A stretch of DNA of 64,000 nt from Streptacidiphilus albus JL83 (GCF_000744705.1 NZ_JQML01000001.1:6768017-6832016), one strand, 5' to 3'. Shown: positions 9,050-19,800, counted from the first letter of the stretch. A program made the numbers and translations. The notes: generated from the sequence alone by a model not told the origin.

Positions 9050-11395
9050 ATGACCTTCGGAGTCCAGGGGCGGCGCGGCGGGGAACTCCCCGCGGAGGTG
9101 ACCAGCTTCGTCGGCCGGACCGAGGAACTGGCCGCCGTGCGACGGATGCTGACGGCGTCGCGGATGGTCACCCTGACCGGCCCCGGCGGCGTCGGCAAGA
9201 CCCGGGTCGCGCTGCGGGCCGTCGCCCCGCTGCGCGAGCACTACCCGGACGGCGTGCACCTGGTGGAGCTGTCCGCGCTGAAGGACCCGGAGCTGCTGCC
9301 GCGCACCGTGTGCGCGGCCCTGGGCCTGGTCGAGCAGACCGCCCGCCCCGCCCTGGACCTGCTCACCGAGTACCTGGACGGTCGGACCGCGCTGCTGCTG
9401 CTCGACACCTGCGAGCACCTGGTCGACGCCTGCGCCATGCTGGCCGACCTGCTGCTGCGGGACTCGCCCGGGGTGAGCATCCTGGCGACCAGCCGCCAGC
9501 CGCTGGACGTCCCCGGCGAGCACACCCTGGTCGTCCCGCCGCTGCCGGTGGAGGAGGAGGGCGCGGACGGCGCCGGCGCGGTGGCGCTCTTCGCCCAGCG
9601 CGCCGCCGCCGTCCGCCCCGGCTTCGCGCTCACCGAGGCGACCAGCGCGGACGTGGTCGCCCTCTGCCGCCGGCTCGACGGCATCCCGCTGGCCATCGAA
9701 CTGGCCACGGTCCGGCTCCGGGCGATCCCGCTGGACCAGCTCGCGGCCCGGCTGGAGGACCGCTTCCGGCTGCTCACCGGCGGCCGCCGGACGGCGCTGC
9801 CGCGCCACCAGACCCTGCGCACCACCATCGGTTGGAGCCATGAACTGTGCTCGCCGCAGGAACGGTTGCTCTGGGCCAGGCTCTCGGTCTTCGCCGGCTC
9901 CTTCGACCTGGCCGCGGTCGAGGCGGTCTGCTCCGGCGGCGAACTCGCCCCGGACGAGGTGCTGGAGCAACTGATCGGCCTGGTCGACAAGTCCGTGGTG
10001 CTCCGGGTCGACGAGCCGTCAGGGACCCGCTACCGCCTGCTGGACACCATCCGCGAGTACGGCGCCGAGTGGCTGGCGCAGAGCGGCGGCACGGAGCAGC
10101 TGCGCGAGCGCCATCTCGACCACTACCGCTCGCTGGCCGCCGACTTCGCCGCCGTCTTCTTCAGCGACCAGCAACTGCCCCGGTTCCGGGCGCTGCTGCA
10201 GGAGCAGGCCAACCTCCGCACCGCGCTGGACCTCGCCCTGTCCCGGCACGACCCGGCCGCGCTGGCGCTGGCCCTGGACCTGTGGGGCTACTGGGTCTGC
10301 GCCGGGCTGCTGGCCGAGGGCCGGCACTGGCTGGTCCGGGCGCTGGCGGAGGTCCCGGGACCGACCGCCGACCGCGCTGCCGGGCTCACCGAGGTCGCCC
10401 ACTTCGACCTGCTGATGGGCGACTACCGCGAGGTCGGGGCGCGGCTGGAGGAGGCCCGGGGAATCGCCCTGGCCCTGGAGGACCCGGCGCTGCTCGGCTT
10501 CGTCGAGCAGTACCGGGGCCTGTACGGGGTCGCGCGGGAGGACTGGGAGGCCGCGGACCGGCGCTTCGCCCGCGCCCGGGGGCTGCTGCAACCGCTCGGC
10601 GACCGCTTCGCGCTGGCCGTGCTGACCAATCTGGAGGTGGTCGGGCTGATCGGCCGGGCCCACCCGGAGCGCGCCCTGGAGCTCTCCGGCCGGGCGCTGG
10701 CCGACATCGCCGACCAGCGGGGGGAGCGCTGGATCCGGGGCTACCTGCTGGTCTTCCGGGGCATGGCGCTGTGGCTCAGCGGCGAGCAGGAGGAGTGCGC
10801 CCGCACGGCCAGGGAGGCACTGGGGGTCAAGGGCGACCTGGAGGACGTCGTCGGGCTGGCCTACAGCCTGGAGCTGCTGGCCTGGAGCGCCGCCTCCCAG
10901 GGCCGCCCGGTCCGGGCGGCCTGGCTGCTGGGGGCGGCCGACGAGCAGTGGCGCAAGGCCGGCCGGCCGCTCAGCGGGGTCGGCGCGATGCTGGTGCACC
11001 AGGTCGAGTGCGAGCGGCTGGCCCGCACGGAGCTCGGCGACGCCCGCTTCGAGCAGGTCGCCCTGATGGGCCGGCGGCTGCCGTCGCCGCGGGTGGTGGA
11101 GTCGGCGCTCTCGGACGTCGACCTGCCGAGCGCGCTGCCCCGGCAGTCCGTGCCGTCGACCGGCTCCCGCCCCGAGCTGTCGGAGCGCGGCGAAGCGACG
11201 GACCGCGCCGAGCCGCTGACCCGCCGGGAGCGCGAGGTCGCCGCCCTGGTCTCCGCCGGGCTGTCCAACCGCGAGGTCGCGGAGCGCCTGGTCATCTCCA
11301 AGCGGACGGCCGACGCCCATGTCGAGCACATCCTCGCCAAGCTGGGCATCTCCTCCCGGACGGAGATCACCGCGCTGCTCGGCGAGCCCGGCTAG
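9050..11395 (+). CDS. LuxR-family regulator with N-terminal STAND-type ATPase
   Basis: The 781-residue protein opens with FVGRTEEL and a Walker A loop GPGGVGKTR (residues about 40-50), followed by LLLLDTCEHL as Walker B and SILATSRQPL as sensor, the pattern of predicted ATPases of the AfsR/COG3903 type. A winged-helix segment follows (TTIGWSHELC, RYRLLDTIREYG), then an alpha-helical repeat region (about 370-690). A C-terminal LuxR helix-turn-helix runs LTRREREVAALVSAGLSNRE to the end. Such proteins are ligand- and ATP-gated transcription activators. The ATG at 9050 is preferred to the GTG at 9017. Target genes are unknown; the neighbouring ATPase paralogue or glycan genes are candidates. Confidence 0.9.
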   Translation: MTFGVQGRRGGELPAEVTSFVGRTEELAAVRRMLTASRMVTLTGPGGVGKTRVALRAVAPLREHYPDGVHLVELSALKDPELLPRTVCAALGLVEQTARPALDLLTEYLDGRTALLLLDTCEHLVDACAMLADLLLRDSPGVSILATSRQPLDVPGEHTLVVPPLPVEEEGADGAGAVALFAQRAAAVRPGFALTEATSADVVALCRRLDGIPLAIELATVRLRAIPLDQLAARLEDRFRLLTGGRRTALPRHQTLRTTIGWSHELCSPQERLLWARLSVFAGSFDLAAVEAVCSGGELAPDEVLEQLIGLVDKSVVLRVDEPSGTRYRLLDTIREYGAEWLAQSGGTEQLRERHLDHYRSLAADFAAVFFSDQQLPRFRALLQEQANLRTALDLALSRHDPAALALALDLWGYWVCAGLLAEGRHWLVRALAEVPGPTADRAAGLTEVAHFDLLMGDYREVGARLEEARGIALALEDPALLGFVEQYRGLYGVAREDWEAADRRFARARGLLQPLGDRFALAVLTNLEVVGLIGRAHPERALELSGRALADIADQRGERWIRGYLLVFRGMALWLSGEQEECARTAREALGVKGDLEDVVGLAYSLELLAWSAASQGRPVRAAWLLGAADEQWRKAGRPLSGVGAMLVHQVECERLARTELGDARFEQVALMGRRLPSPRVVESALSDVDLPSALPRQSVPSTGSRPELSERGEATDRAEPLTRREREVAALVSAGLSNREVAERLVISKRTADAHVEHILAKLGISSRTEITALLGEPG

Positions 11396-11412
11396 GTACG
11401 CCAGGGGTGGGA

Positions 11413-11428
11413 GATCGGTATACCGATC
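11413..11428. promoter_or_regulatory. Perfect 16-bp palindrome, candidate operator
   Basis: GATCGGTATACCGATC is a perfect palindrome just after the regulator stop codon. A related half-site (CCGATACCGAT) follows at about 11434-11444. It lies between two paralogous ATPase genes and upstream of the second, so it is a candidate binding site for a dimeric regulator. No factor can be assigned from sequence. Confidence 0.45.
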
Positions 11429-11656
11429 CGGGGCCGATACCGATGCCGGGGGTTCCGCCGCCGCCGGAGACTGGTGCCGCGCCACCACCCCGGGCCCGCC
11501 CGGGGTGCGGCGAACGCGTCGCGGTACCGCCGAACCACCTGAGGGGCTCCCCCGGTTCCACAGGAGGCGTTACCGCGGCGCGGTCCCCAGCCGGCCCCGG
11601 TGGGCCTCCCGGCCCGCTTCCCCGCCTGCCTCCCCGAGCCCGAGACGGATCGCGAC

Positions 11657-12733
11657 ATGGACCACGCCCCGCACCTCCCCGACCCGCTGGACGGCCTGCT
11701 CGGCCGCGCGGACGAACTCCGGGCGCTGCGCCGCGGGCTGGCCCGGGAGCGGCTGGTCACCCTCACCGGCACGGCCGGGATCGGCAAGACCAGACTGGCC
11801 CTGGCCGCCGCCGCGACCGCGGCCGGGAGCCCGGCCGGAGGGCCCGGCGCCCGCGCCGTCCGGTTGGTGGACCTCGACGGACTGCTCGACGCCGACCTGC
11901 TCGCCTGCACCCTGTCCCGCGCCCTGGGCCTGCCCGACCGGCCCGGCATCTCCGAACTGGCCTCGCTGGGCCTGGGGTTGGCCGCCGGGCCGGTCCTGCT
12001 GGTGCTGGACGGCTGCGAACGGCTGGCCGGCCGGGGCGCCGCCACCGTGCAGTACCTGCTCGGCGCCTGCCCGGAGCTGAACATCCTGGCGGTCGGACGC
12101 CGGGCGGTCGGCCTGGCCCACGAGCACGAGATCGTCCTGGGGCCGCTGGCGGAGGGCGCGGCGACGGCGCTGCTGGCGCTCCGGGCCCGGCGGCAGGGGA
12201 CGCCGCTGCCGCTGCGCGGCAGCGGCCGCTCGGACGCGCTGCCGCTGTGCCACCTGCTCGACCGCAACCCGCTCGCCATCGGCCTCGCCGCCGTCCAGCT
12301 GGGGGAGCTGAGTCCACGTCGGCTGATGGCCGAGATCGCCCGGCCCTCCGGCCTGCTCGCGCTCCAGGGCCGGACGGCGGGCGGCGAGGCCGAGCCGGCC
12401 CGCAACCGGAGCCTGCGCGCCTCGGCCGAGTGGAGCCACGACCTCTGCACCGAGTCCGAGCAGCTGCTCTGGGCCCGGCTGTCGGTGGTCCCGGCCGGCT
12501 TCGACCGCGCCGAGGCCCATCGGACCTGCGCCGACGAACTGCTGCCGGGGCACCGGTTGGACACCGCCTGGGAGGGCCTGCTGGACGGCTCGGTCCTGCT
12601 GGCCGACACGGTCGGCCGGGGCCGCTACCGGCTGCCCGCGCTGCTCCGCGCCTACGGCAGGGAGCAGCTGCGCCGACTGGCCGCCGGGCGCCACGGCGAC
12701 GGCTCGGCGGAGTCGCTGCGCTCGCACTACTGA
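11657..12733 (+). CDS. Shortened paralogue of the ATPase regulator, lacking the DNA-binding end
   Basis: The product (358 residues from ATG 11657; 377 from 11600) carries LLGRADELRAL, Walker A GTAGIGKTR, LLVLDGCERL and the winged-helix-like segment SAEWSHDLC to RYRLPALLRAYG. It aligns with residues about 15-360 of the upstream regulator and stops at SHY, where that protein has DHY before its helical repeats. The repeat region and LuxR domain are absent, so it may be a truncated duplicate or a free ATPase subunit that modulates its neighbour. Its stop overlaps the convergent cobB stop by 7 bp, so no remnant can lie downstream. Confidence 0.75.
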   Translation: MDHAPHLPDPLDGLLGRADELRALRRGLARERLVTLTGTAGIGKTRLALAAAATAAGSPAGGPGARAVRLVDLDGLLDADLLACTLSRALGLPDRPGISELASLGLGLAAGPVLLVLDGCERLAGRGAATVQYLLGACPELNILAVGRRAVGLAHEHEIVLGPLAEGAATALLALRARRQGTPLPLRGSGRSDALPLCHLLDRNPLAIGLAAVQLGELSPRRLMAEIARPSGLLALQGRTAGGEAEPARNRSLRASAEWSHDLCTESEQLLWARLSVVPAGFDRAEAHRTCADELLPGHRLDTAWEGLLDGSVLLADTVGRGRYRLPALLRAYGREQLRRLAAGRHGDGSAESLRSHY

Positions 12734-14115
12734 GCGGCCGCCGCCTGCTGGGCCCGCTGCACCAGCCGCAGCGGCAGCGCGGGCGCCCCGGCCCAGTGCA
12801 GATGCAGGTAGGAGGCGTGCACGGCGGCCCCGGCGAAACCCTCGGTGCGGGGCCCGTCCGGACCGCGCCAGCCCCAGGCCGGGTCCTGGCCCGCGCCGGG
12901 CTCGCAGCGGGTGCGGTGGAACTCGTGCCCGTTGACCCGGGTGCCGGTGGGCGCCAGCGGGCTGTCGGAGAGCGCCACCGCCTCCCGGTAGCCGAGGGTC
13001 AGCCGCTCGGTCATCCGCGCCTCGGTGTCCAGCACCCCGCACATCGGCAGCCCGTCCAGCGAGCGGCCGAGGTAGAGCAGCCCGGCGCACTCGGCGGCGA
13101 TCGGCGCGCCGCGCGCGGCCAGCGCCGCGACCGCCGCGCGCAGCGGGGCGTTGGCGGACAGCTGGGCCGCGTAGACCTCGGGGAAGCCGCCGCCGACGAC
13201 CAGCGCCGAGGTCCGCTCCGGCAGCGCGTGGTCGCGCAGCGGGTCGAAGGGCGCGACCTCGGCCCCGGCGGCGGCCAGCAGTTCGGCGTTCTCGGCGTAG
13301 GAGAAGGAGAAGGCGGCGCCGGAGGCCAGCGCCACCACCGGCCGTCCGGCCGCGGGGTCCGCCGGACCGCCCAGCGCGGCGATCTCGCCCGCCGCGCTCC
13401 ACGGCGCGTCCGGCAGCGGGGGAGCGGAGCGGGCCAGCGCCAGCAGCGCGTCCAGGTCGACGCCCGCTCGAACCAGCTCGCCCATGTCGCGGACGGCGCG
13501 CAGGGCCTCGGCGTCCCGCTCCACGGCCGGGACCAGCCCCAGGTGCCGGCTGGGCGTGGCGACCGCCGCGCTGCGCCGGACGACGCCCAGCACCTGCACC
13601 CCGCCGCCTTCGTCCAGCGCCTCCCGGAGCAGTTGCTCGTGCCGGTCCGAGGCCACCCGGTTGAGGATCACCCCGCCGATCCGGACCTCGGGGTCCCAGG
13701 AGGCGAAGCCGTGCACCAGCGCGGCCACCGAACGGCTCTGCGAGGAGGCGTCGACCACCAGCACCACCGGCGCCCGCAGCAGCTTGGCCACATGCGCGGT
13801 GGAGGCGAACTCCCCGCGTCCGGCCGCACCGTCGAACATCCCCATCACCCCCTCGACCACGGCGATGTCCGCCCCCGCCGCGCCGTGCAGCAGCAGCCCC
13901 GCCAACCGCTCGGGCCCGGCGAGGAAGGCGTCCAGATTCCGCCCGGCCCGCCCGGCGGCCAGCGCGTGGTACCCGGGGTCGATGTAGTCGGGCCCGACCT
14001 TGTGCGGCGAGACCGCGAGCCCGCGCCCGGCGAGCGCGGCCATCAGCCCGGTGGCGATCGTCGTCTTGCCACTGCCCGACGACGGCGCGGCGATGACGAC
14101 ACGGGGAAGGTGCAT
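12727..14115 (-). CDS. cobB: Cobyrinate a,c-diamide synthase
   Basis: The enzyme amidates the a and c carboxylates of (hydrogeno)cobyrinic acid using ATP and glutamine in B12 synthesis. The 462-residue protein has an N-terminal dethiobiotin-synthetase-like ATPase (VVIAAPSSGSGKTT P-loop; HKVGPDYIDPGYH) and a C-terminal class I glutamine amidotransferase-like domain with nucleophile Cys in IAAECAGLLYLG and His near VNGHEFHRT. The ATG at 14115 has GAAAGA about 8 bp upstream and is preferred to the GTG at 14133. It is last in the six-gene minus-strand B12 operon, 40 bp after cobO. Confidence 0.95.
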   Translation of the reverse strand: MHLPRVVIAAPSSGSGKTTIATGLMAALAGRGLAVSPHKVGPDYIDPGYHALAAGRAGRNLDAFLAGPERLAGLLLHGAAGADIAVVEGVMGMFDGAAGRGEFASTAHVAKLLRAPVVLVVDASSQSRSVAALVHGFASWDPEVRIGGVILNRVASDRHEQLLREALDEGGGVQVLGVVRRSAAVATPSRHLGLVPAVERDAEALRAVRDMGELVRAGVDLDALLALARSAPPLPDAPWSAAGEIAALGGPADPAAGRPVVALASGAAFSFSYAENAELLAAAGAEVAPFDPLRDHALPERTSALVVGGGFPEVYAAQLSANAPLRAAVAALAARGAPIAAECAGLLYLGRSLDGLPMCGVLDTEARMTERLTLGYREAVALSDSPLAPTGTRVNGHEFHRTRCEPGAGQDPAWGWRGPDGPRTEGFAGAAVHASYLHLHWAGAPALPLRLVQRAQQAAAAQ

Positions 14116-14155
14116 TCGGCCATTCTTTCGCACGGCGGCCGTGGTCAGGACCGGC

Positions 14156-14752
14156 TCACCACTCGATGCCGCGCTGGCCCTTGCGGCCCTCGTCCATCGG
14201 GTGCTTGACCTTGGTCATCTCGGTGACCAGGTCGGCCGCGTCGACCAGCGCCGGAGGCGCGTTGCGGCCGGTGATCACCATGTGCTGGCTGCCGGGGCGG
14301 TCCTTCAGCACCGCCAGCACCTCGTCGGTGTCGATCCAGCCCCAGTGCAGCGGGTAGGTGAACTCGTCCAGGACGTAGAGCCGGTAGGTCTCGGCCGCGA
14401 GGTCGCGCTTGACCTGCTCCCAGCCCTCGCGGGCGGCCTCCTCGCTGTCGGCGATGGTGCGCTGCACCCAGGACCAGCCCTCGCCCATCTTGTGCCAGGC
14501 GACCGTGCCGCCCTCGCCGCTGTCGCCGAGGACCCGTAGTGCGTGCTCCTCGCCGACCTTCCACTTCGCCGACTTGACGAACTGGAACACCCCGATCGGC
14601 CAGCCCTGGTTCCAGGCCCGCAGCGCCAGTCCGAAGGCGGCCGTCGACTTGCCCTTGCCGGGCCCGGTGTGGACCGCCAGCACGGGCAGGGTGCGGCGCT
14701 GACGGGTGGTCAGGCCGTCGTCGGGAACGGTGGTCGGCTGTCCCTGCGGCAT
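14156..14752 (-). CDS. cobO: Cob(I)yrinic acid a,c-diamide adenosyltransferase
   Basis: The 198-residue protein is the CobO/BtuR-type ATP:corrinoid adenosyltransferase that attaches the 5'-deoxyadenosyl ligand to cobalt. The P-loop is HTGPGKGKSTAAFG, followed by the family blocks VFQFVKSAKWKVGEE, YRLYVLDEFTYPL and VITGRNAPPALVDAADLVTE, ending GQRGIEW. Length matches the family. It starts 2 bp after the stop of the chelatase gene, so the two are probably translationally coupled. AdoCbl is the form needed by the mutase at 39791-41809. Confidence 0.96.
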   Translation of the reverse strand: MPQGQPTTVPDDGLTTRQRRTLPVLAVHTGPGKGKSTAAFGLALRAWNQGWPIGVFQFVKSAKWKVGEEHALRVLGDSGEGGTVAWHKMGEGWSWVQRTIADSEEAAREGWEQVKRDLAAETYRLYVLDEFTYPLHWGWIDTDEVLAVLKDRPGSQHMVITGRNAPPALVDAADLVTEMTKVKHPMDEGRKGQRGIEW

Positions 14753-14754
14753 GG

Positions 14755-16799
14755 CTACGCCGCCTCCTTCTGGATCGTGTGCACGAGTCGGGTGACGCTG
14801 TCGGCGGCCAGCTCGTCCAGTCGGACGGCCGTCCCGCCCAGGTGGGTCGCCAGTTCGGCGGCCAGGCCGAGCCGGACCGGACCGCTCTCGCAGTCCACCA
14901 CGATCGCGGCGGTGCCCTGCGCGGCCAGCAGCTGTGCCGCGCGCCGGGCGTCCGGCAGCGCGGTCGCCCCGGAGGTCGCCCGGCCGTCGGTCACCACGAC
15001 CAGCAGCGGACGGCGGCGGGGGTCCCGCAGCCGTTCGAGGCGCAGCGTCTCGTGGGCCCGCAGCAGCCCGGCCGCCAGCGGTGTCCGGCCGCCGGTCGGC
15101 AGCTGCTCCAGCCGGGCCGCGCCGACCTCCACCGAGGAGGTCGGCGGCAGCGCCAGCGTCGCCTCCGCGCCCCGGAAGGTGATCAGACCGACCTTGTCGC
15201 GCCGCTGGTAGGCGTCCATCAGCAGCGACAGCACCGCGCCCTTGACCGCCGACATCCGCTGCCGGGCCGCCATCGATCCGGAGGCGTCCACCACGAACAG
15301 CACCAGGTTGGACTCGCGGCCCTCGCGCACCTGCTGGCGGAAGTCGTCCCGGCGCAGCCGCAGGGCCAGGCCGTCCCGGCCGCGCGCCAGCTGGTGCGGG
15401 GCCGCTGCGGTCAGCGTCGCGGTCAGGTGCAGCCGCTGCAGCGCGCCGCTGGGGCGCGCCGCGCGGATGGTGTGGCCCCCCGTGTCGGTCCGGGCCCGCG
15501 AGCGCCGCCCGGCGGTGCCCTCGCCCGTTCCCGGGACCTGGTAGAGCCGGGTCCGGTAGGGCTCGCCCGCCGAGGCGGCCGGCGCCTCCCCGGAGCCGGG
15601 GCCGGCGCCGGAGCCGCGCTGCTCGCCGCCGGACGTCTCGGCCCCGGCGCCGCTGTCGGGCTGCTCGCCCGCACCGTCCGCACCGCCGTCCGCACCGCCG
15701 TCCGAGGGCGCGTCCTGGCCGCCCCCGCCCCGCCGCCGCTCGGCGGGCCGTCGTCCTCCGGGCCCTCGCCCGGGTCCTCCTCCGGGCCGGCCGACTGCTG
15801 CAGGGTCTGTTCCAGCTTCTCCTCGTCCAACCCCGGTGCGTCGAAGGGGTTGCGCCGGCGCCGGTGCGGCAGGGCGAGCTTGGCCGCCGTCCGCACGTCC
15901 TCGGCCAGGACGGTGGTCCGACCCGCCCACGCCGCCAGCGCGACGGCGGTCCGCGCCATCACGATGTCCGCCCGCAGCCCGTCCACCTCGAACGCGGCAC
16001 AGGTGGCGGTGATCTGCCGGAGCGCCGTGTCGGTGAGCACCACCTGCGGCAGCAACTGCTGGGCGGCGAGCACCCGTTCGGCGAGCTTCCGCTCGTCCTC
16101 GGCCCAGCGTCCGGCGAAGCCCTCCGGGTCGGCGTCGTAGCCGAGCCGGCGGCGGACCACCTCGGCCCGCTGCTCGGGGTCGCGGGTGGCGGCGATCTCG
16201 ACGGTCAGCCCGAAGCGGTCCAGCAGCTGCGGACGCAGCTCGCCCTCCTCCGGGTTCATCGTGCCGACCAGCAGGAACCGCGCGGCGTGCCGTACCGACA
16301 CCCCCTCGCGCTCGACGTAGGACTGCCCCATCGCGGCGGCATCCAGCAGCAGGTCGACCAGGTGGTCGTTGAGCAGGTTGACCTCGTCGATGTAGAGCAC
16401 GCCCCGGTGGGCGGCGGCCAGCAGCCCCGGCTCGTAGGCCTTGACCCCCTCGGCCAGCGCCCGCTCCAGGTCCAGCGAGCCGACGATCCGGTCCTCGGAG
16501 ACCCCGACCGGCAGTTCGACCAGCCGGGTGGCCCGGTCCGAGGCCGGGTCGCCGGCGGCGTGCGGGCCGTCCGGGCACTGGGCGTCCGGCGCGGCCGGGT
16601 CGCAGGCGAAGCGGCAGCCGTCGACGACCCGCAGCGCGGGCAGCAGCCCGGCCAGCGCCCGGACGGCGGTCGACTTGGCGGTCCCCTTCTCGCCCCGGAC
16701 CAGCACCCCGCCGACGGCCGGGGAGACGGCGTTCAGCAGCAGCGCGAGCCGCAGGTCGTCCATGCCGACGATCGCGGTGAAGGGATAGCGGGCGCTCAT
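14755..16799 (-). CDS. ChlI/ChlD-like cobaltochelatase subunit with an internal -1 frame transition
   Basis: The first frame (from ATG 16799) encodes an AAA+ domain: Walker [22 protein letters not shown] (Walker B) and an acidic linker ending [10 protein letters not shown]. It would run on as basic nonsense to 15423. The second frame, to TAG 14755, continues the linker ([13 protein letters not shown]) and encodes the von Willebrand A domain with MIDAS motif VVDASGSM. Joined, they make a protein of about 681 residues. The crossover lies at a G4/G5 run (15722-15731); the change equals a -1 slip or one missing base. With CobN this protein inserts cobalt into the corrin ring. Programmed frameshifting producing both subunits from one chlD gene is described for this family; a sequencing error is the alternative. 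Confidence 0.85.
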
Positions 16800-16854
16800 C
16801 CGGGCGTGCCTCCTCGGTGGGTCGGGACGGTGGTGCGCGGCGTCGGTCGGGCGG

Positions 16855-19800
16855 TCATTCGCCGCCCTCCAGATCGCCTTCGAGCTCCAGGTAGGTGGCC
16901 CGCAGCCGGTCCAGGGTGTCCTGGTCCGGCTCGGCCCACAGCCGCCGCTCGGCGGCCTCCAGCAGCCGCTCGGTGATCCCGCGCAGCGCCCAGGGGTTGG
17001 ACTGCCGCATGAACTCCTGGTTGGTCGCGTCGAAGACGTACTCCGTCGCCAGCTTCTCGTACATCCAGTCGTCCACCACCCCGGCCGTGGCGTCGTAGCC
17101 GAAGAGGTAGTCGACGGTCGCCGCCATCTCGAAGGCGCCCTTGTAGCCGTGCCGGCGCATCGCGGCCATCCAGCGCGGGTTGACCACCCGGGCCCGGAAC
17201 ACCCGGTGGGTCTCCTCGCCCAGGGTGCGGGTCTTCACCTGGTCCGGGGTGGCGCTGTCGCCGACGTACGCCTCCGGCGAGACGCCGGTGAGGTGCCGGA
17301 CCATGGCCACCATGCCGCCGTGGTACTGGAAGTAGTCGTCCGCGTCGACCAGGTCGTGCTCGCGGGTGTCGATGTTCTTGGCCGCGACCGAGATCCGGCG
17401 GAAGGCCTGCTCCATGTCGCCCCGGGCCTGCCGCCCGTCCAGGCCCTTGCCGTAGGCGTAGCCGCCCCAGACCGCGTAGACCTCGGCCAGGTCGGCGTCG
17501 GAGCGCCAGTTGCGGGCGTCGATCAGCGGCAGCAGGCCCGCGCCGTAGGCGCCCGGCTTGGAGCCGAAGATCCGGGCCGTGGCCCGGCGCCGGTCGCCGT
17601 GTTCGGCGGTGTCCTGCTCGACGTGCGCCCGGACGTAGTTGACCTCGTCCGGCTCGTCCAGCGCCGCCACCGCCTGCACCGCGTCGTCCAGCAGCGCGAC
17701 CACGTGCGGGAAGGCGTCGCGGAAGAAGCCGGAGATCCGGACCGTCACGTCCACGCGCGGGCGGCCCAGTTCGGCCGGCGGGACGATCTCGAAGCCGGTG
17801 ACCCGGCGCGAGGCGTCGTCCCAGACCGGACGGCAGCCCAGCAGCGCCAGGATCTCGGCGATGTCGTCGCCCTGGGTGCGCATGCAGGAGGTGCCCCACA
17901 CGGTCAGCCCGACCGAGCGCGGGTGCTCGCCGGTGTCGGCCAGGTAGCGCGCGATCAGCGAGTCGGCCAGGGCCTGCCCGACCTCCCAGGACAGCCGGGA
18001 GGGAATGGCCTTGGGATCGACCGAGTAGAAGTTCCGCCCGGTCGGCAGCACGTTGACCAGCCCGCGGGTCGGCGATCCCGAGGGCCCGGCCGGGACGTAG
18101 CCGCCGCGCAGCGCCCGGATGATGTGGGTCAGCTCGTCGGTGGTCCGGCCCAGCCGGGGCACCACCTCCTCCGCCGCGAACTCCAGCACCGCGACCGCCT
18201 CCGGCAGTCGGCGGCCCAGCACCGAGGCGACCAGCGGCTCCGCCGCCTCCGGCGACCAGTCGGCGGCCTCCATCCCCTCGGCCAGTCGGCGGCAGAGCTG
18301 CTCCAGCAGGTCCACCGCGTCCGAGCCGGTGCGTGACGGACCGTCGACCAGCTTGCGCAGTTCGGCACTCACCTCGACCGCCGCGCCCGGCTCGGCCAGC
18401 AGCCGCTTCTCCTCCAGGCCGAACTCCCGGGCCAACGAGGCCCGCAGGCCCGGTAGTGCGTCCGCCGCGCCGCCCCAGACCTGGGCCGAGCGCAGCACCG
18501 CCAGCACCAGGTTGACCCGGGCCTCGCCGACCGGCCCGCCGCCGAGGATGTGCAGCCCGTCGCGGATCTGCACGTCCTTGATCTCGCACAGGTAGCCGTC
18601 GATGTGCATCACGAACTCGTCGAAGGCGTCCTCCTCCGGCTGGTCCTCGACATGGAGGTCGTGGTGCAGCTCGGCGGCCTTCACCAGGGTCCAGATCTGC
18701 GCCCGGACGGCCGGGGCCTTGGCCGGGTCCAGGTCCTTCACCAGCGCGTACTCGTCCAGCAGCTGTTCCAGCTTGGCCAGGTCGCCGTAGGTGTCGGCGC
18801 GCGCCATCGGCGGCACCAGGTGGTCCACGACGGTGGCGTGGCCGCGCCGCTTGGCCTGGGTGCCCTCGCCCGGGTCGTTGACGATGAACGGGTAGATCAG
18901 CGGCAGCTCGCCGAGCACCGCGTCCGGGGCGCAGCCGGCCGAGAGGCCGAGGCCCTTGCCCGGCAGCCACTCCATGGTGCCGTGCTTGCCCAGGTGGATG
19001 ACGGCGTCCGCGCCCCAGGACTGCTCCAGCCAGCGGTAGGCCGCCAGGTAGTGGTGCGAGGGCGGCAGGTCCGGGTCGTGGTAGATGGCGATCGGGTTCT
19101 CGCCGAAGCCGCGCGGCGGCTGGATCATCAGCACCACGTTGCCGAACTCCAGCGAGGCCAGCACGATCTCGTCGTCGTCGACGTAGAGGTTGCCGGGGGC
19201 CTCGCCCCAGTGCTGCCGGATGCCCTCGCGCAGCCCCGGCTCCAGCGACTCGAACCAGCCCCGGTAGTCGGCCAGCGGCACCCGCGCGGGCGCGGCCCGC
19301 AGCTGCTCCTCGGTCAGCCACTCGACGTCGTGGCCGCCGGCCGCGATCAGCCGGTGGATCAGCTCGTCGCCACCGGCCGGGTAGTCGCTGACGCCGTAGC
19401 CGGCCTCGCGCAGGGTGTCCAGCAGCCGGACAGCCGAGGCGGGGGTGTCCAGGCCGACGGCGTTGCCGACCCGGGAGTGCTTGGTCGGGTAGGCGGTGAA
19501 GACCACCGCGACCTTCTTCTCGGCGTTGGGCTTGTGCCGGAGTGCGGCGTGCCGCAGCGCGATCCCGGCGACCCGGGCGGCCCGCTCCGGGTCGGCGGCG
19601 TAGACCGGGATCCCGTCCGTGCCCATCTCCTTGAAGGAGAACGGGACGGTGATGATCCGGCCGTCGAACTCCGGGATGGCGACCTGCATCGCCGCGTCCA
19701 TCGGCGAGAGCGCCGCGTCCGAGGCCTCCCAGACGGCCCGGCTGGAGGTCAGGCACAGCCCCTGCAGCACCGGGATGTCCAGCTCGGCCAGCGCCCCGAT

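Noticed and set aside
9847-14208. Long plus-strand open frame across the regulator and B12 genes
   Set aside because: It is R/P/G/A-rich and runs through real genes in other frames and on the other strand; no motif or start signal supports it.
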